From positions 62,001-126,000 of the forward strand of contig NZ_JADMNM010000001.1 in NCBI RefSeq assembly GCF_016461955.1: DNA of 64,000 bases, written 5' to 3'. Below the pieces are notes generated by a model. It was given only the letters and a program-made list of their open reading frames with translations. It was not told the origin of the DNA and ran no database searches. Origin of the DNA: Qipengyuania sp. YIM B01966. Its GTDB lineage: Bacteria; Pseudomonadota; Alphaproteobacteria; Sphingomonadales; Sphingomonadaceae. Position 1 is the stretch's first letter. Each line of letters starts with the position of its first letter. Position numbers and translations under genes: made by a program. Positions 34,962 to 45,602 of this stretch are shown here, piece after piece.

Positions 34962-36395
34962 ATGGCCAGCCGCCCGCGCACACTTTACGAGAAGATCTGG
35001 GATGCCCATCTGGTGGAGAGCCGGCCCGATGGCACCGCGATCCTCTATATCGACCGGCACCTGATCCACGAGGTGACCAGCCCGCAGGCGTTTGACGGCT
35101 TGCGCGCGGCTGGCCGCCCTGTCCGCCGCCCCGATCTGACGCTCGCCGTTCCCGACCATAATCTTCCGACCACCCCGCGCCTCGATGCGGCCGGGCGCCT
35201 GCTGCCGATTGCCGATGCCGAAAGCGCCGCGCAGTTGGCCGCGCTGGAGCAGAACACGGCAGACTTCGGCATCCGCTACATCCCGGCCACCGCGCGCGAG
35301 CAGGGGATCGTTCATGTGGTCGGCCCAGAACAGGGATTCTCGCTGCCGGGCGCGACGATCGTCTGCGGCGATTCGCATACCTCCGCGCATGGCGGCATCG
35401 GCGCGCTCGCCTTCGGGATCGGCACCAGCGAGGTCGAGCATGTGCTGGCCACGCAGACGCTGCAATTGCGCCCCTCGCGCACCATGGCGGTCGAGGTGGC
35501 GGGCGCGCTCGGCCCCGGCGTCACGCCCAAGGATCTGGTGCTGCACATCATCGGCGTGCTCGGCACGGCGGGCGGCACGGGCCATGTAATCGAATTTCGC
35601 GGCCCCGTGTTCGAGGCGATGAGCGTCGAAGGCCGCCTGACGGTCTGCAATATGAGCATCGAGGCCGGCGCGCGGGCCGGGCTGATCGCGCCCGACGAGA
35701 CGGTGTTCGCCTGGCTCAAGGGCCGGCCCTACGCGCCGCAGGGCGACGAGTGGGACCGGGCGATGGCCTGGTGGCGCACGCTGGCGAGCGATCGCGGCGC
35801 GCAATTTGACGCTGTTGTCCGGATCGACGCCGCTACGGTCGAGCCGACCGTTACCTGGGGCACGAGCCCGGAAGACGTCGCCCCGATCACCGGCACCGTC
35901 CCCGACCCGGCGCGCTTTGCCGACCCGGCCAAGCAGGAGGCCGCCCGCAAGAGCCTCGATTACATGGGCCTCGCCCCCGGCACCCCGCTGGCCGCGATCC
36001 CGGTCGAGAATGTCTTCATCGGCAGTTGCACCAACAGCCGGATCGAGGATTTCCGCGCCGCCGCTGCGATCCTGCGCGGGCGGCACAAGGCGGCCAATGT
36101 GCGCTGGGCGATCGCCGTGCCCGGTTCGGGGCTGGTCAAGGCGCAGGCCGAAGCCGAAGGGCTCGACGCGATCTTCACCGCGGCGGGCTTCGAATGGCGC
36201 GAGCCGGGCTGTTCGGCCTGCCTTGCCATGAACCCCGACAAGGTCCCGCCGGGCGAGCGCTGCGCCAGCACTAGCAACCGCAATTTCGTCGGCCGCCAGG
36301 GACCGGGCGCGCGCACGCATCTGATGTCGCCCGCCATGGCCGCCGCGGCCGCGGTAACCGGCCGGCTGACCGACGTGCGGGAATTGACGGGCTGA
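34962..36395 (+). CDS. leuC: 3-isopropylmalate dehydratase, large subunit
   Basis: A 477-residue aconitase-family Fe-S enzyme of leucine biosynthesis that isomerises 2- to 3-isopropylmalate with LeuD. Cluster cysteines appear in '[13 protein letters not shown]' and '[11 protein letters not shown]'; '[20 protein letters not shown]' is the substrate/active-site region. The length is standard. leuD follows after two short genes, a split arrangement. Confidence 0.96.
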   Translation: MASRPRTLYEKIWDAHLVESRPDGTAILYIDRHLIHEVTSPQAFDGLRAAGRPVRRPDLTLAVPDHNLPTTPRLDAAGRLLPIADAESAAQLAALEQNTADFGIRYIPATAREQGIVHVVGPEQGFSLPGATIVCGDSHTSAHGGIGALAFGIGTSEVEHVLATQTLQLRPSRTMAVEVAGALGPGVTPKDLVLHIIGVLGTAGGTGHVIEFRGPVFEAMSVEGRLTVCNMSIEAGARAGLIAPDETVFAWLKGRPYAPQGDEWDRAMAWWRTLASDRGAQFDAVVRIDAATVEPTVTWGTSPEDVAPITGTVPDPARFADPAKQEAARKSLDYMGLAPGTPLAAIPVENVFIGSCTNSRIEDFRAAAAILRGRHKAANVRWAIAVPGSGLVKAQAEAEGLDAIFTAAGFEWREPGCSACLAMNPDKVPPGERCASTSNRNFVGRQGPGARTHLMSPAMAAAAAVTGRLTDVRELTG

Positions 36396-36399
36396 GCCG

Positions 36400-36888
36400 A
36401 TGCGCCGCCACGCCTTCGCGCCCCATGCCGGGCCGGGCACGCGCGTCCTTATCCTCGGCAGCCTGCCGGGCGAGGCATCGCTCGCGGCGGGGGAATATTA
36501 CGCCCATCCGCGCAACCTGTTCTGGCACCTGGTCGGAAGCGTGATCGGCCGCGATCTAGCCGACCTGCCCTATCCCGAGCGGCTGGCCGCGCTTGAGGCG
36601 GCCGGGATCGGTGTGTGGGATACGATCGCCTCGGCCCGGCGCGCGGGCAGCCTCGATGCTGCGATCCGCGACGAGGAAGCAGCACCTTTGCCCGATCTTG
36701 TCGCGCGCCTGCCGCAACTGCGCGCCGTCGCCTTCAACGGGCGCAAGGCCAGCGCAATCGGCCGCCGCCAGCTTGGCGGGACAGGCTTCACCCTGCTCGA
36801 CCTGCCCTCCTCCTCGCCCGCTTATGCCGCCATACCCCTGGCCGACAAACAGCGGCTTTGGGCGCGACTAGCCGATTTCCTTGCCTGA
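36400..36888 (+). CDS. DNA-deoxyinosine/mismatch uracil glycosylase (UDG superfamily)
   Basis: A 162-residue base-excision repair enzyme. The motif '[28 protein letters not shown]' is typical of the hypoxanthine-DNA glycosylase (family 6) branch, and 'LPSSSPAY' near the C terminus is motif 2. It starts 4 bp after leuC, so it rides in the leu operon. Confidence 0.85.
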   Translation: MRRHAFAPHAGPGTRVLILGSLPGEASLAAGEYYAHPRNLFWHLVGSVIGRDLADLPYPERLAALEAAGIGVWDTIASARRAGSLDAAIRDEEAAPLPDLVARLPQLRAVAFNGRKASAIGRRQLGGTGFTLLDLPSSSPAYAAIPLADKQRLWARLADFLA

Positions 36889-36927
36889 CCCCTTGCGCTG
36901 CTGGCGCGCGGTGCCCATGCTCGCAGC

Positions 36928-37086
36928 ATGAGCGACAAGATTTCCAAGGCAGCCATCGCCGCGGGTGCCGCGATCGGTTCGGCGGCAATCGCCGCTGCCG
37001 TAATGTATGCCAGCAAGCGCAAGCCGAAGAACGAGCCGCAGCAATTGCCGCCCATCCCTTCGGGCGAGAAGCCGGAAACCGATTGA
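36928..37086 (+). CDS. 52-residue single-helix protein between glycosylase and leuD
   Basis: A short ORF: '[20 protein letters not shown]', '[20 protein letters not shown]', '[12 protein letters not shown]'. An Ala-rich membrane helix (about 8-27) precedes a basic then Pro-rich tail. The stop and the leuD ATG share a base (TGATG), supporting translation. I recognise no family; comparable one-helix Ala-rich proteins are common in sphingomonads. Confidence 0.6.
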   Translation: MSDKISKAAIAAGAAIGSAAIAAAVMYASKRKPKNEPQQLPPIPSGEKPETD

Positions 37087-37688
37087 TGCAGCCGGTTTCG
37101 ACCATAGCCGGCCGCGCGATTCCGTTCGGGCGCAAGAATGTCGATACCGATGTCATCATTCCCGCCCACTGGCTCAAGACCACCAGCCGCGAGGGGCTGG
37201 GGCGCGGTGCATTCGAAAGCGTGCGGGCCGAACCGGGCAATGTATTCGACGATCCGGCCTATGCCGGCGCGCCGATCCTGATCGCGGGTGACAATTTCGG
37301 CTGCGGATCGAGCCGAGAACACGCCGCCTGGGCGCTGCTCGACATGGGGGTGCGCGCGGTGATCGCGCCAAGCTTTTCCGACATCTTTAGCGGCAATGCG
37401 TTCAAGAACGGTATCCTCGCGGTGGAACTGCCGCAAGATCAGGTTGACCGGCTGCTGGCGGTGGCGGCGACCGATCCGGTGTATATCGATCTGGCCGAGC
37501 AGACCGTCACCACGCCCTTCCAGGATCGCTTCACCTTCGCCATCGATCCGTTCCGCAAACACTGCCTGCTGGAAGGGCTTGATGAAATCGGCCTGACGCT
37601 GGCTTCGGCCGAAGCGATCGGGGCTTATGAACAGCGCCAGGCGGCACAGATGCCGTGGCTGGCACAGGGAACGGAGAGAGCGGCGTGA
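37086..37688 (+). CDS. leuD: 3-isopropylmalate dehydratase, small subunit
   Basis: A 200-residue partner of LeuC. '[18 protein letters not shown]' and '[17 protein letters not shown]' are family signatures. It overlaps the preceding small ORF by one base and the quinone oxidoreductase gene by 4 bp (GTGA). Confidence 0.96.
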   Translation: MQPVSTIAGRAIPFGRKNVDTDVIIPAHWLKTTSREGLGRGAFESVRAEPGNVFDDPAYAGAPILIAGDNFGCGSSREHAAWALLDMGVRAVIAPSFSDIFSGNAFKNGILAVELPQDQVDRLLAVAATDPVYIDLAEQTVTTPFQDRFTFAIDPFRKHCLLEGLDEIGLTLASAEAIGAYEQRQAAQMPWLAQGTERAA

Positions 37689-38680
37689 GAGCATTGCTGA
37701 GCAAGGAAACGGGTGGTCCGGAAACGCTGGTCGTGGAAGAAATTGCCGATCCGGTGGCGGGCGCGGGCGAGGTGGTGGTCGATGTCGCCGCCTGCGCGAT
37801 CAATTTTCCCGACACGCTGATCATCCGCGACCTCTACCAGTTCAAGCCGCCGCGCCCGTTCTCGCCGGGTGGTGAGATCGCGGGGACCATCGCTGCGCTG
37901 GGCGACGGGGTCACGGGCTGGCAGGTGGGTGACCGGGTACTCGCCGGAGTCGGCGCAGGGGGTCTGCGCGAAAAGATCGCCGTTCCGGCGGACAAGCTGT
38001 TCCGCGTACCAGAAGCCGTCGGCCTGACCGAGGCCTCGGCCCTGCTGATGACCTATGGCACCACCATCCACGCGCTGAAGGATCGCGGCCAGATCAAGTC
38101 TGGCGATACCGTGCTGGTGCTGGGCGCGGCGGGCGGGGTCGGCCTGTCGGGCGTCGAATTGGCCAAGGCCTATGGCGCGCGGGTGATTGCCGCCGTCTCG
38201 AGCGAAGAGAAAGCCGCCGCCGCGCGCAAAGCGGGGGCGGACGAGATTGTCATCTATCCTCGCGCGCCGTTCGACAAGGATGCGTCCAAGGCGCTGGCCG
38301 ATGCGTTCAAGGCGGCGGTCGGGCCGCAAGGCGCGGACATCGTCTATGACGTTGTTGGCGGCGATTATTCCGAACCCGCGCTGCGGGCGATCGCGTGGGA
38401 GGGCCGCTTCCTGGTCATCGGGTTTCCTGCCGGGATTGCCAAGATGCCGCTCAACCTGACGCTGCTCAAAAGCTGCGACATTCGCGGCGTGTTCTGGGGC
38501 GCCTTCGCCGCGCGCGAACCGGCGCGCAATGCGGCCAATATCCAGGAACTGTTCGATTTGTGGCAGGCGGGCAAGATCGCCCCGCTGATCAGTGAGACCT
38601 ATCCGCTCGAGCGCGCGCACGAGGCAATCGCCAAGCTCGAAAGCCGGGGCGCCATCGGCAAGTTGGTGGTGACGATGTAG
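37685..38680 (+). CDS. NADPH:quinone oxidoreductase family protein
   Basis: A 331-residue medium-chain zinc-free reductase/dehydrogenase. The NADPH-binding motif is '[20 protein letters not shown]' and '[15 protein letters not shown]' is in the catalytic domain. The GTG start overlaps the leuD stop. It ends with TAG, showing that amber is a working stop here. The substrate is unclear; it is possibly a quinone or enoyl-CoA. Confidence 0.9.
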   Translation: MRALLSKETGGPETLVVEEIADPVAGAGEVVVDVAACAINFPDTLIIRDLYQFKPPRPFSPGGEIAGTIAALGDGVTGWQVGDRVLAGVGAGGLREKIAVPADKLFRVPEAVGLTEASALLMTYGTTIHALKDRGQIKSGDTVLVLGAAGGVGLSGVELAKAYGARVIAAVSSEEKAAAARKAGADEIVIYPRAPFDKDASKALADAFKAAVGPQGADIVYDVVGGDYSEPALRAIAWEGRFLVIGFPAGIAKMPLNLTLLKSCDIRGVFWGAFAAREPARNAANIQELFDLWQAGKIAPLISETYPLERAHEAIAKLESRGAIGKLVVTM

Positions 38681-38933
38681 GCGCGCCCGCCTGTCCTACA
38701 AAGGCGCGAGCGACTATTCTTCCTTCGCAGTGCAGGCGCAGGCCGGGTGACAACCAAGGCTCGAAAGGTCACAGCCGAACTGACAGGATGTCCGCCAAGT
38801 CATTGAGCCGTAACAGATAATCGCCAAGGTCAGGTTATTCGGGAGGGGGCTTGTGTGTCACCCGGACCCTTGCCCCCGCCCGGTCCAGCCACTATCGCTC
38901 CGGCCACCGCCGCATCACATCACGAGGACGAAA

Positions 38934-39257
38934 ATGACCGATTTCAACGACCGCCAGAAGGGCGAAGAAGCCAAGTTCGCCTTCGACCAGGAAAACGCGT
39001 TCAAGATCATGGCCCGCCGCAACCGGTTGCTCGGCCAGTGGGCGGCGCAGCGCATGGGACTGACGGCGGAGGAAACCGACGCCTATGCCAAGGCAGTCGT
39101 GCAGGCCGATTTCGAGGAAGCCGGCGATGAAGACGTGATCCGCAAGCTGCTGGGCGATCTGACCCAGGCCGGTTGCGAAGCCGACGAGGCCGAAATCCGT
39201 GCCGCGCTGGAAGAAAAGCACATCGAGGCTCGCCGCCAATTGATGGCCGAAAGCTGA
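38934..39257 (+). CDS. F1-ATPase inhibitor zeta-type protein (DUF1476)
   Basis: A 107-residue helical protein: 'MTDFNDRQKGEEAKFAFDQENAFKIMARRN' is the family's inhibitory N-terminal region. The Paracoccus zeta subunit blocks ATP hydrolysis by F1Fo; in other alphaproteobacteria the role may differ. It heads a zeta-bolA-grx cluster. Confidence 0.9.
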   Translation: MTDFNDRQKGEEAKFAFDQENAFKIMARRNRLLGQWAAQRMGLTAEETDAYAKAVVQADFEEAGDEDVIRKLLGDLTQAGCEADEAEIRAALEEKHIEARRQLMAES

Positions 39258-39270
39258 GGGCGGCCCGATC

Positions 39271-39510
39271 ATGGCGATGACGGCTGACGAGATTGCCGGC
39301 ATGATCCGCGCCGCGCTGCCCGATGCGGAGGTGACGATCACCGATCTTGCGGGCGACGGCGAACATTATGCCGCGCGCGTGGTCAGCGCGGCCTTTGCCG
39401 GCCTGACCCGCGTGGCGCAGCACAAGCTCGTCTATGACGCGCTCGGCGGGCGAATGGGCGGCGTGCTCCACGCCTTGCAACTGACCACTGCGGCCCCCAC
39501 TTCGGGCTGA
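39271..39510 (+). CDS. BolA-family protein
   Basis: A 79-residue BolA/IbaG-type protein ('MIRAALPDAEVTITDLAGDGEHYAARVVSAAF', then 'RVAQHKLVYDALGGRMGG'). BolA proteins bind a shared 2Fe-2S cluster with monothiol glutaredoxins, and the next gene is one. 13 bp after the zeta gene. Confidence 0.92.
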   Translation: MAMTADEIAGMIRAALPDAEVTITDLAGDGEHYAARVVSAAFAGLTRVAQHKLVYDALGGRMGGVLHALQLTTAAPTSG

Positions 39511-39540
39511 TCCACCGTTTCATCCTCAAGGGGTATGCCC

Positions 39541-39888
39541 ATGTCCGACTTTGCCGACTCGCCCGACACTCGCCAGCGCATCGACCAGATCGTCAACGGC
39601 AATGATGTCGTGCTGTTCATGAAGGGCACGCCGCTGTTCCCGCAATGCGGCTTTTCCAGCCGCGCGGTGGCCATCCTCGAACATTGCGGCGTCGCCTATG
39701 AAGGCGTGGACGTGCTGCAGGACATGGAAATCCGCCAGGGGATCAAGGCCTATTCGGACTGGCCGACCATCCCGCAGCTCTATGTGAAAGGCGAGTTCCT
39801 GGGCGGCAGTGACATCATGACCGAGATGTTCGAAGCCGGCGAATTGCAGGAATTGCTCACCGAGCGGCAGGTCGCCAGGGCGGATTGA
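39541..39888 (+). CDS. grxD: Monothiol glutaredoxin (Grx4 type)
   Basis: A 115-residue glutaredoxin with the CGFS active site ('[16 protein letters not shown]', Cys near 39) and '[19 protein letters not shown]'. It carries or transfers 2Fe-2S clusters with BolA. ATG 39541 is preferred over 39535 (MPM start). Confidence 0.95.
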   Translation: MSDFADSPDTRQRIDQIVNGNDVVLFMKGTPLFPQCGFSSRAVAILEHCGVAYEGVDVLQDMEIRQGIKAYSDWPTIPQLYVKGEFLGGSDIMTEMFEAGELQELLTERQVARAD

Positions 39889-39901
39889 GGGTTCTTCCGG
39901 G

Positions 39902-39931
39902 GAGGCGGGATCGAGACCGTGATCCCGCCTC
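39902..39931 (+). terminator. Strong hairpin after grxD
   Basis: GAGGCGGGATC pairs perfectly (11 bp) with GATCCCGCCTC around an 8-base loop, 13 bp after the grxD stop. There is no T-run, so it may be a 3'-end stabiliser or an atypical terminator. Confidence 0.55.
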
Positions 39932-40060
39932 GCTTGGAAGACTTCAGGGTATCGCAGCGGATGCAGCCCGCGTGCCAATTGGCACAAGACGGCGGAATTG
40001 GCGGAATGTAATGGTTAACAGGATTTGCCCCCGCACGCGCTTTGTCAGGAAATCCGACAG

Positions 40061-40840
40061 GTGCGCCGCGTGACTGGCGCGGAACAGCCGATCCCTGCGG
40101 CAACGCTAGTCATCTTCCGCCGCGCGGCCGATGGCGGTCCGCCCGAACTGCTGATGGTGGAACGCGCACAAAGCATGGTTTTCGCCGGCGGTGCGGCAGT
40201 ATTCCCCGGCGGCCGGGTCGATCCGGCAGATTATGCGTTGGGCCATCGCCTCGCGCCCGAGCTTGATCGGGATGAGAGCGCCGCACGCGTGGCGGCGATC
40301 CGCGAAACACTGGAAGAAGCCGGGCTGGTGGTCGGCCTCGCTACGAATGTATCGGCCGAGGAAGCGCGTGCAGCACGCGCGCTGCTGCTTTCACAGGGTG
40401 AGCTTGCGCCGGTGCTCGACCGATTCGACTGGCAGCTCGATCTTGGCGCGCTCATTCCGTTTGCGCGCTGGCTGCCGCTGGGGATGCAGCATCACCGGAT
40501 CTTCGACACCCGCTTTTACCTCGCCGATCTCGGCACCGGCGCGGTCGAAATCGCGGTGGACGAGACCGAGAACACGCACCTGTTCTGGACCAGTGCGGCA
40601 GGCGCGCTCGAACTGGCCGATCGGGGCGAGATCAGCATCATCTTCCCCACGCGCCGCAATCTCGAACGCCTTGCGCTGTTTGGCGATTTCGCCGCGGCCT
40701 GCGCTCAGGCGGCCTGCACCCCGATCCAGGCCATTACGCCTCACTTCGTCGATGAAGGTGCCGAGCGATGGTTGGCGATCCCCGATAATGCCGGCTACCC
40801 GGTGACGCGCGAACGGATCGCCGACCTGCGCCGCGGCTGA
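40061..40840 (+). CDS. Nudix hydrolase (NUDT19/CoA-pyrophosphatase-like)
   Basis: A ~259-residue protein: 'AATLVIFRRAADGGPPELLMVERAQSMVFAGGAAVFPGG' opens the Nudix fold, and 'AAIRETLEEAGLVVG' is the REx2EE part of the Nudix box, separated from the upstream Gly by a longer loop as in the NUDT19 subgroup. The start is uncertain: GTG 40061 is annotated and GTG 40070 is equally plausible. It ends 11 bp from the tRNA-Arg gene. Confidence 0.85.
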   Translation: MRRVTGAEQPIPAATLVIFRRAADGGPPELLMVERAQSMVFAGGAAVFPGGRVDPADYALGHRLAPELDRDESAARVAAIRETLEEAGLVVGLATNVSAEEARAARALLLSQGELAPVLDRFDWQLDLGALIPFARWLPLGMQHHRIFDTRFYLADLGTGAVEIAVDETENTHLFWTSAAGALELADRGEISIIFPTRRNLERLALFGDFAAACAQAACTPIQAITPHFVDEGAERWLAIPDNAGYPVTRERIADLRRG

Positions 40841-40851
40841 TTTAGGGAATT

Positions 40852-40928
40852 TGGCGCGCCTGGCAGGACTCGAACCTGCAACTCCAAGCTTAGAAGGCTC
40901 GTGCTCTATCCAGTTGAACTACAGGCGC
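40852..40928 (-). tRNA. tRNA-Arg (anticodon UCU)
   Basis: A 77-nt tRNA with encoded CCA. Acceptor GCGCCTG pairs with CAGGCGC, the anticodon loop is CTTCTAA (anticodon at 40892-40894) and the T-arm has TTCGAGT. It reads AGA and AGG, codons rare in this GC-rich genome. Confidence 0.97.
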
Positions 40929-40972
40929 GTGCGGTGCTTCATAGCCGAGTTTCAGGGCCAGCCAAGGGCCAC

Positions 40973-40997
40973 AAAAAGCCGGGCCCTGAGGCCCGGC
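40973..40997 (-). terminator. Rho-independent terminator of the TonB receptor gene
   Basis: On the minus strand GCCGGGCC-TCAG-GGCCCGGC (8-bp perfect stem) is followed by TTTTT. It lies 21 bp beyond the natural TGA stop (41019-41021) of the receptor frame. Confidence 0.88.
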
Positions 40998-41018
40998 TGC
41001 GTTGGCACAATGCGGCGC

Positions 41019-43940
41019 TCAGAACCGCACGCCCACCCCGATCCCGTACCGACGCGGGTCGAGCGTGAAGATATTGGTGAAATTCCCCGAAGAGGCGTCG
41101 GTCAAATAGAGGCCCGTGACCGAATCCGAGTCGAAGATATTCTGCACGAAGGCGCGGACATACCATCGGTCATCCGGCCCATTGAGCTAGATCTGGGCAT
41201 TGGCCTGCACGAAGGGTTCGATCCGGTTGACCCGGCCGTTGAAGACGTTGCCATATTGCGGGCCCGTCATCGCGATGTCGAAACGCGGCACCAGCGTCAT
41301 CCCGCCGGCAAATTCGGCCGTGTATTGCACCCCCGCCGAGGCCTTCATCTCTGGGGCCTGCGGCAGATGGTTGCCCCGCAGATTGACCTCAACGCCGGGG
41401 CTTAGCACGCGGATGCCGCCAAACGCCGCGCCCACTGCCGCCGCCTGTGCGGTCAGCGCCGAGCAGATGCTGAACGCCCCGCGCGAGGCGATCCCGCTAT
41501 CGGCTGGAAAGGCGGTCGTTCCGCGCAGGCCAAGTGCCGGGTTGATCGCGTTGACGAACGCATTGGCCCCACCCGCGACCGCGCCCGTAACCGCGCAATG
41601 TGCCCCGTTCGAGATGTCCTTGATGATCACCGCATTGGGATCGCCACCCCCCGGATCGCGCGGGTTGGAGAAGAACTGGTCGCCGGCCACGCGAGCATGG
41701 AGGTAGCTGAACGACAAATTGATCAGCCAGGCCGGATCTGGCCGGACAATGCCTTCCAGCTCGACACCCCAGATATTGGCGTCGATCGTATCGTTGACCG
41801 AGGTGCGGGCAACGATCCGGCTGAGCTGCAAATCCTTGTATTTGTAATAGAACGCCGTCGCGTTCAGCTGCAGCGCGCCGCCGGCAAAGGTGTTCTTGGT
41901 GCCGATTTCGAACGCGTCGATGCTTTCCGAACCGAAGCTCTCCGCAACGGCGAAGATCGGTGACAGCGGTGGATTGATCCCGCCCGATTTGTAACCCCGC
42001 GAATAGGACGCATAGACAAGGTTGTTGTTGGTGATCTGGTAATCGAGCACCGCCCGCCCGGTAATCTCGTCGAACGAGACGGCGCGGGTCTGCGACAGCT
42101 GATTACCCGGCGTCCCCGGATCCGCGTCGAACGCGCCGACATAGGGCGACGAAAAAGGATTGTCGTTGGAGAACGGATTAAGGAAGCTCGCCAGCGTCGT
42201 GCGCGCAGTGATCTCCTTCTCGTCTTTGTTGTAGCGCAAGCCCGCCGTGAACTTCAGCCGGTCGGAGAGGTCGAAATAGACCTCACCGAAGATGCCCAGG
42301 CTGTCGAGCGAGAAGTCCTGCGTGTTGTTGCGGTAGAACGATGTCGCGAGATAGGATGGGGGCAGCGGAACTGGCACGCCGTTCACGCGGTTACCCAGCG
42401 CGCTGAACGTGCCCAGGATACCGGCAGCGTAGTCCAGCCCAAACGCATTCACGTAGTAGCTGTTCTCAGCCACCCGCGAATTGGCGTAGATCGCCCCCAC
42501 CAGGAAGTTGAGCGGCCCGTCGAAATCGGTCGAGACAATCCCTTCGACCGACCAGGATTTCCGCTCCTCATAGGAGCGATCGAAAGCTAGCGGCACGTTC
42601 GAGCAGATCGACTGCCCTTCATACGCCCCGCGATTGTCGAGGTTGGTTTCGGATGTGCAAAGCGGCCCGTTCGGTCCCTGCGGGATCAGGGCCTGCGCGA
42701 TTGGCGCAAAATAGGCCTGCGAGCCGGGGAACACCACCGGATTGGCGGCAAAGAACGCCAACTGATTGAGCGCCGGCGCATACCCCGCCCGGCTGCCCAC
42801 CGCGAGGTTGTAATCCTGTCGCGAATCGACTGTCGTCTCTTGATAGATGCCGGTGAGCTGCAGGTTGATGTTGCCGATATTCTGCGAAAGCTTGCCCTGG
42901 AACTGCAGTTCGTCGGCATAATATTCCGGTGTGAACGGCGTACTGACGACGCGCACATCGTTGGGATTGTCGAATCCCGCGAGCCCGTCCGGACCATAGA
43001 TAGAGCCGAGCCCGAACCCGGCCGGCAGCCCCTGAATGCGATACAATTCCGCCGATGTCAGAACGGATGCGACCGTCGAATTCTGATTGGTCGAATCGAA
43101 GTCCAGCCGATTGGCGAGGCAGCCCAGCACCCCCGTCGGATCGCGCTGACACAGCTGCTTCTGGATGCGCAGGCGGTCGTCATCCTCGCGGAAATAATAG
43201 CCCATCACATCGATGGTCGTGTCGGGGCCCGGTTCCCACCGAAGCGAGCCACGGACGGCGTACATGTCGCGGCCGTCGATCCGGCTGCCGTCGAAGAGGT
43301 TCTCGGTATAGCCGTCCCGCTTCAGGTAGAAACCCGCGAGCCTCGCCCCGAACGTTTCGCCGAGCGGGATGTTGACCATCCCCTTGGCCTTGATCGAATC
43401 GTAATTGCCGTACTCGAAATCGGCCGCAGCCTGAAATTCACTGAGCACGGGTTTGGCGGTGATGACGTTGACCACGCCCGAGGTGGCGTTGCGCCCGAAC
43501 AGCGTGCCTTGCGGGCCGCGCAGCACTTCGACCCGTTCGAGATCGAAATATTCGGTTTCGAACAGGCGCGTGCCGAACAGCGGCGAGCCGTTGGTATGGA
43601 TCGCAGTGGCGCTGTCGCAGCTGACCCCGACGCACAGATCGCCGATCCCGCGGATGGTGAAGCTGGCGGACGTGAAGTTGCCCTTGGTGAATGAGACGTT
43701 GGGCAGCGTCAGCTGGAGGTCGCTGGCGTTTTCGATCTGCTGCGCTTCTAGCGCTTCGGCGGTGAAGGCACTGACCGCGATCGGGACTTCCTGCAGCGAC
43801 TGGTCCTGCCGCTGGGCGGTGACGACGATCTCGTTGCCGGTGACCGGCCTGTCGTCAGTCTCGTCTGCGGTCTGGGCTTGCGCGGGAAATGCGATTGCGC
43901 CGGCGCAAATCCCGGCGAGCAGGGTAGCTTTCACCCTCAT
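41019..43940 (-). pseudogene. TonB-dependent receptor truncated by an amber codon
   Basis: An outer-membrane receptor of about 973 codons. It has a signal peptide ('MRVKATLLAGICAGAIAFPAQAQ'), a TonB-box/plug region ('GNEIVVTAQRQDQSLQEVPI', 'FGRNATSGVVNVITAKPVL') and a beta-barrel. The plug resembles those for large or plant-derived ligands. An in-frame TAG (41187-41189) stops translation after 'FVQANAQI'. The same frame continues 'LNGPDDRWYVRAFVQNIFDS' and ends 'RRYGIGVGVRF' at TGA 41019, a proper C-terminal Phe beta-strand followed by a good terminator. The loss of the last ~55 residues (final strands and insertion signal) should block assembly. A CAG-to-TAG change would explain it; sequencing error is the alternative. 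Confidence 0.85.
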
Positions 43941-44087
43941 CCGTCCTCTCCTCGATAAGCCGTCTGGCGCGGCCTGTGAGGGAAAGTTGTCACCTTTGCG
44001 GGATATGCGCAATAGGATTGCGCCATCGAAGGATCAGAGCGCTCTGGTTACGCTACGTCACGGCCACGCTGTCGCGTCTCGCGCCAG

Positions 44088-45602
44088 CTACACCTTGTGG
44101 AAATCCTGCCCCCCGGCGGTGACGTCGATGATCGGGTCGAGGCCCATGCGCGCAGCGAGGAGCGCAAGATCCTTCTGGCTTTGCGGTCCGACGAGTGCAG
44201 CGAGATCTTCGGTCACCGTGAGCCGCAGGGTGCCATCCTCCACCACCAGGGCAGAGCCTTCGAGCGAAGCGCGCGAGCAGGCGCCTAGCCGGCGACACAG
44301 GCGGATCGACAGGCCCCAGATGATCGCGCTCTCCAGCTGTTCAGCGCTGGCGAGCCCGCCGAACAGGTCCATCATTTCGAGCTGATTGCCATTGGCGCAC
44401 AATGTCGCGGCGAGCATCGCCCGCCCGGCCGGGCTGACCGCCAGCCAGCGTTTGTGCAGCGCCCAGTCGATCCCCTGATGCGTCCGCAGATTGGGTTCGA
44501 CCTGCATCGAGGCGAGCGCCAGCATCGTCGCGGCAAGGCGGAGCCGTTCCGACCCCCGCTGGCCCGGCGTGCTGCTAGCAGCCGTCCAGCCGGCGACACG
44601 CGCTGCGAGGGTGGCGGAACAACCGCGCTGGGCAGCGAAATGCGCGACCCCAGCAATGAGCGGGTCCTGCCGGCGGGCAGCTTCTGGCAGCCGCTCGAAC
44701 AGCAACCCTTCGCGCAGACCCCAACTCGACACGATCAACCGTTCGGGTTGCAGCCGCTTCAGCAGTACCTGCAACAGGCGCGCAGCATCGGGCAGAATGG
44801 CCGCGCGCATCGAGGAAATGCGCGGCTGTTTGCGCAGCGCTGCGGGATCGGCGCGGGCCAGTTCGGCAGCGAGCTCGACCGCCTCCGCAGCGCCGATCGC
44901 CGCGCCATGCGGGTCAGTCAGCGGGGAGCGGATGCGGTCAAGCGCATACGCCGCCATCGCCCGCCAGGTGCCGCCGACGAGATAGAGCGTGCCGCCGCGC
45001 GGGTCATCCCAACCCGCATCGCGCAGTGCCTTCGCCACCGGTCGCTTCAAATCGCCGTGGCTGGCGATCAGCGGGGGCAGGCGCAATGTGCCGAGCGGCA
45101 GGCTGACGCCCTGCCCGATCCGGTCATCACCGATCTCGATCAGTTCGAGACTGCCGCCGCCGAGGTCGGCGACGATCCCCGCCGCGCCGGGAAAGGCGCC
45201 GAGCACGCCCAGCGCGCTGGCTCGCGCTTCTTCCTCGCCGCTCAGCACGCGCGGGGCAAGGCCGAGGCGTTCGACCGCGGCGATGAATTCCGGTCCGTTG
45301 GCCGCCTCGCGCGGGGCGGCGGTGGCGACCGTGGTGATATCGGTGATGCCGAGCCCGTCCAGCAGCAAGCGGAAGCGGGCCAGCCCGGCCAAGGCCTGAG
45401 CGACGCCGGTATCGGGCATCCGCCCCGTCTGGTTCAGCTCGCGCCCCAGGCGGGCGGCGACCTTTTCGTTAAGGATCACCGTCGGCGCGCGCGGTGCACC
45501 CGCATAAGCGACCATGCGGACGGTGTTCGAACCGATATCGATTATCGCGTGCGCCGGCCCGTCGCTGGTGCCGAGCGCCCGCTCGTGCCGGGTCCTCCGC
45601 AT
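44088..45602 (-). CDS. ppx: Exopolyphosphatase / pppGpp phosphohydrolase family
   Basis: A 504-residue Ppx/GppA protein. 'AIIDIGSNTVRMVAYAG' and 'GIVADLGGGSLELIEIG' are the two phosphate-binding loops of the ASKHA fold; a helical HD-like C-terminal part follows. It degrades polyphosphate (or pppGpp) and opposes Ppk. ATG 45602 overlaps the ppk1 stop by one base (TGATG), so the two are translationally coupled. Confidence 0.92.
   Translation of the reverse strand: MRRTRHERALGTSDGPAHAIIDIGSNTVRMVAYAGAPRAPTVILNEKVAARLGRELNQTGRMPDTGVAQALAGLARFRLLLDGLGITDITTVATAAPREAANGPEFIAAVERLGLAPRVLSGEEEARASALGVLGAFPGAAGIVADLGGGSLELIEIGDDRIGQGVSLPLGTLRLPPLIASHGDLKRPVAKALRDAGWDDPRGGTLYLVGGTWRAMAAYALDRIRSPLTDPHGAAIGAAEAVELAAELARADPAALRKQPRISSMRAAILPDAARLLQVLLKRLQPERLIVSSWGLREGLLFERLPEAARRQDPLIAGVAHFAAQRGCSATLAARVAGWTAASSTPGQRGSERLRLAATMLALASMQVEPNLRTHQGIDWALHKRWLAVSPAGRAMLAATLCANGNQLEMMDLFGGLASAEQLESAIIWGLSIRLCRRLGACSRASLEGSALVVEDGTLRLTVTEDLAALVGPQSQKDLALLAARMGLDPIIDVTAGGQDFHKV

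Noticed and set aside
34866-36440. 524-codon frame antisense to leuC
   Set aside because: leuC is unmistakable on the + strand; the antisense product has no recognisable motif.
40852-40928. tRNA-Arg(UCU) as a second integration site
   Set aside because: No partial copy of its 3' end was seen in the window, and the flanking genes look like ordinary chromosome.
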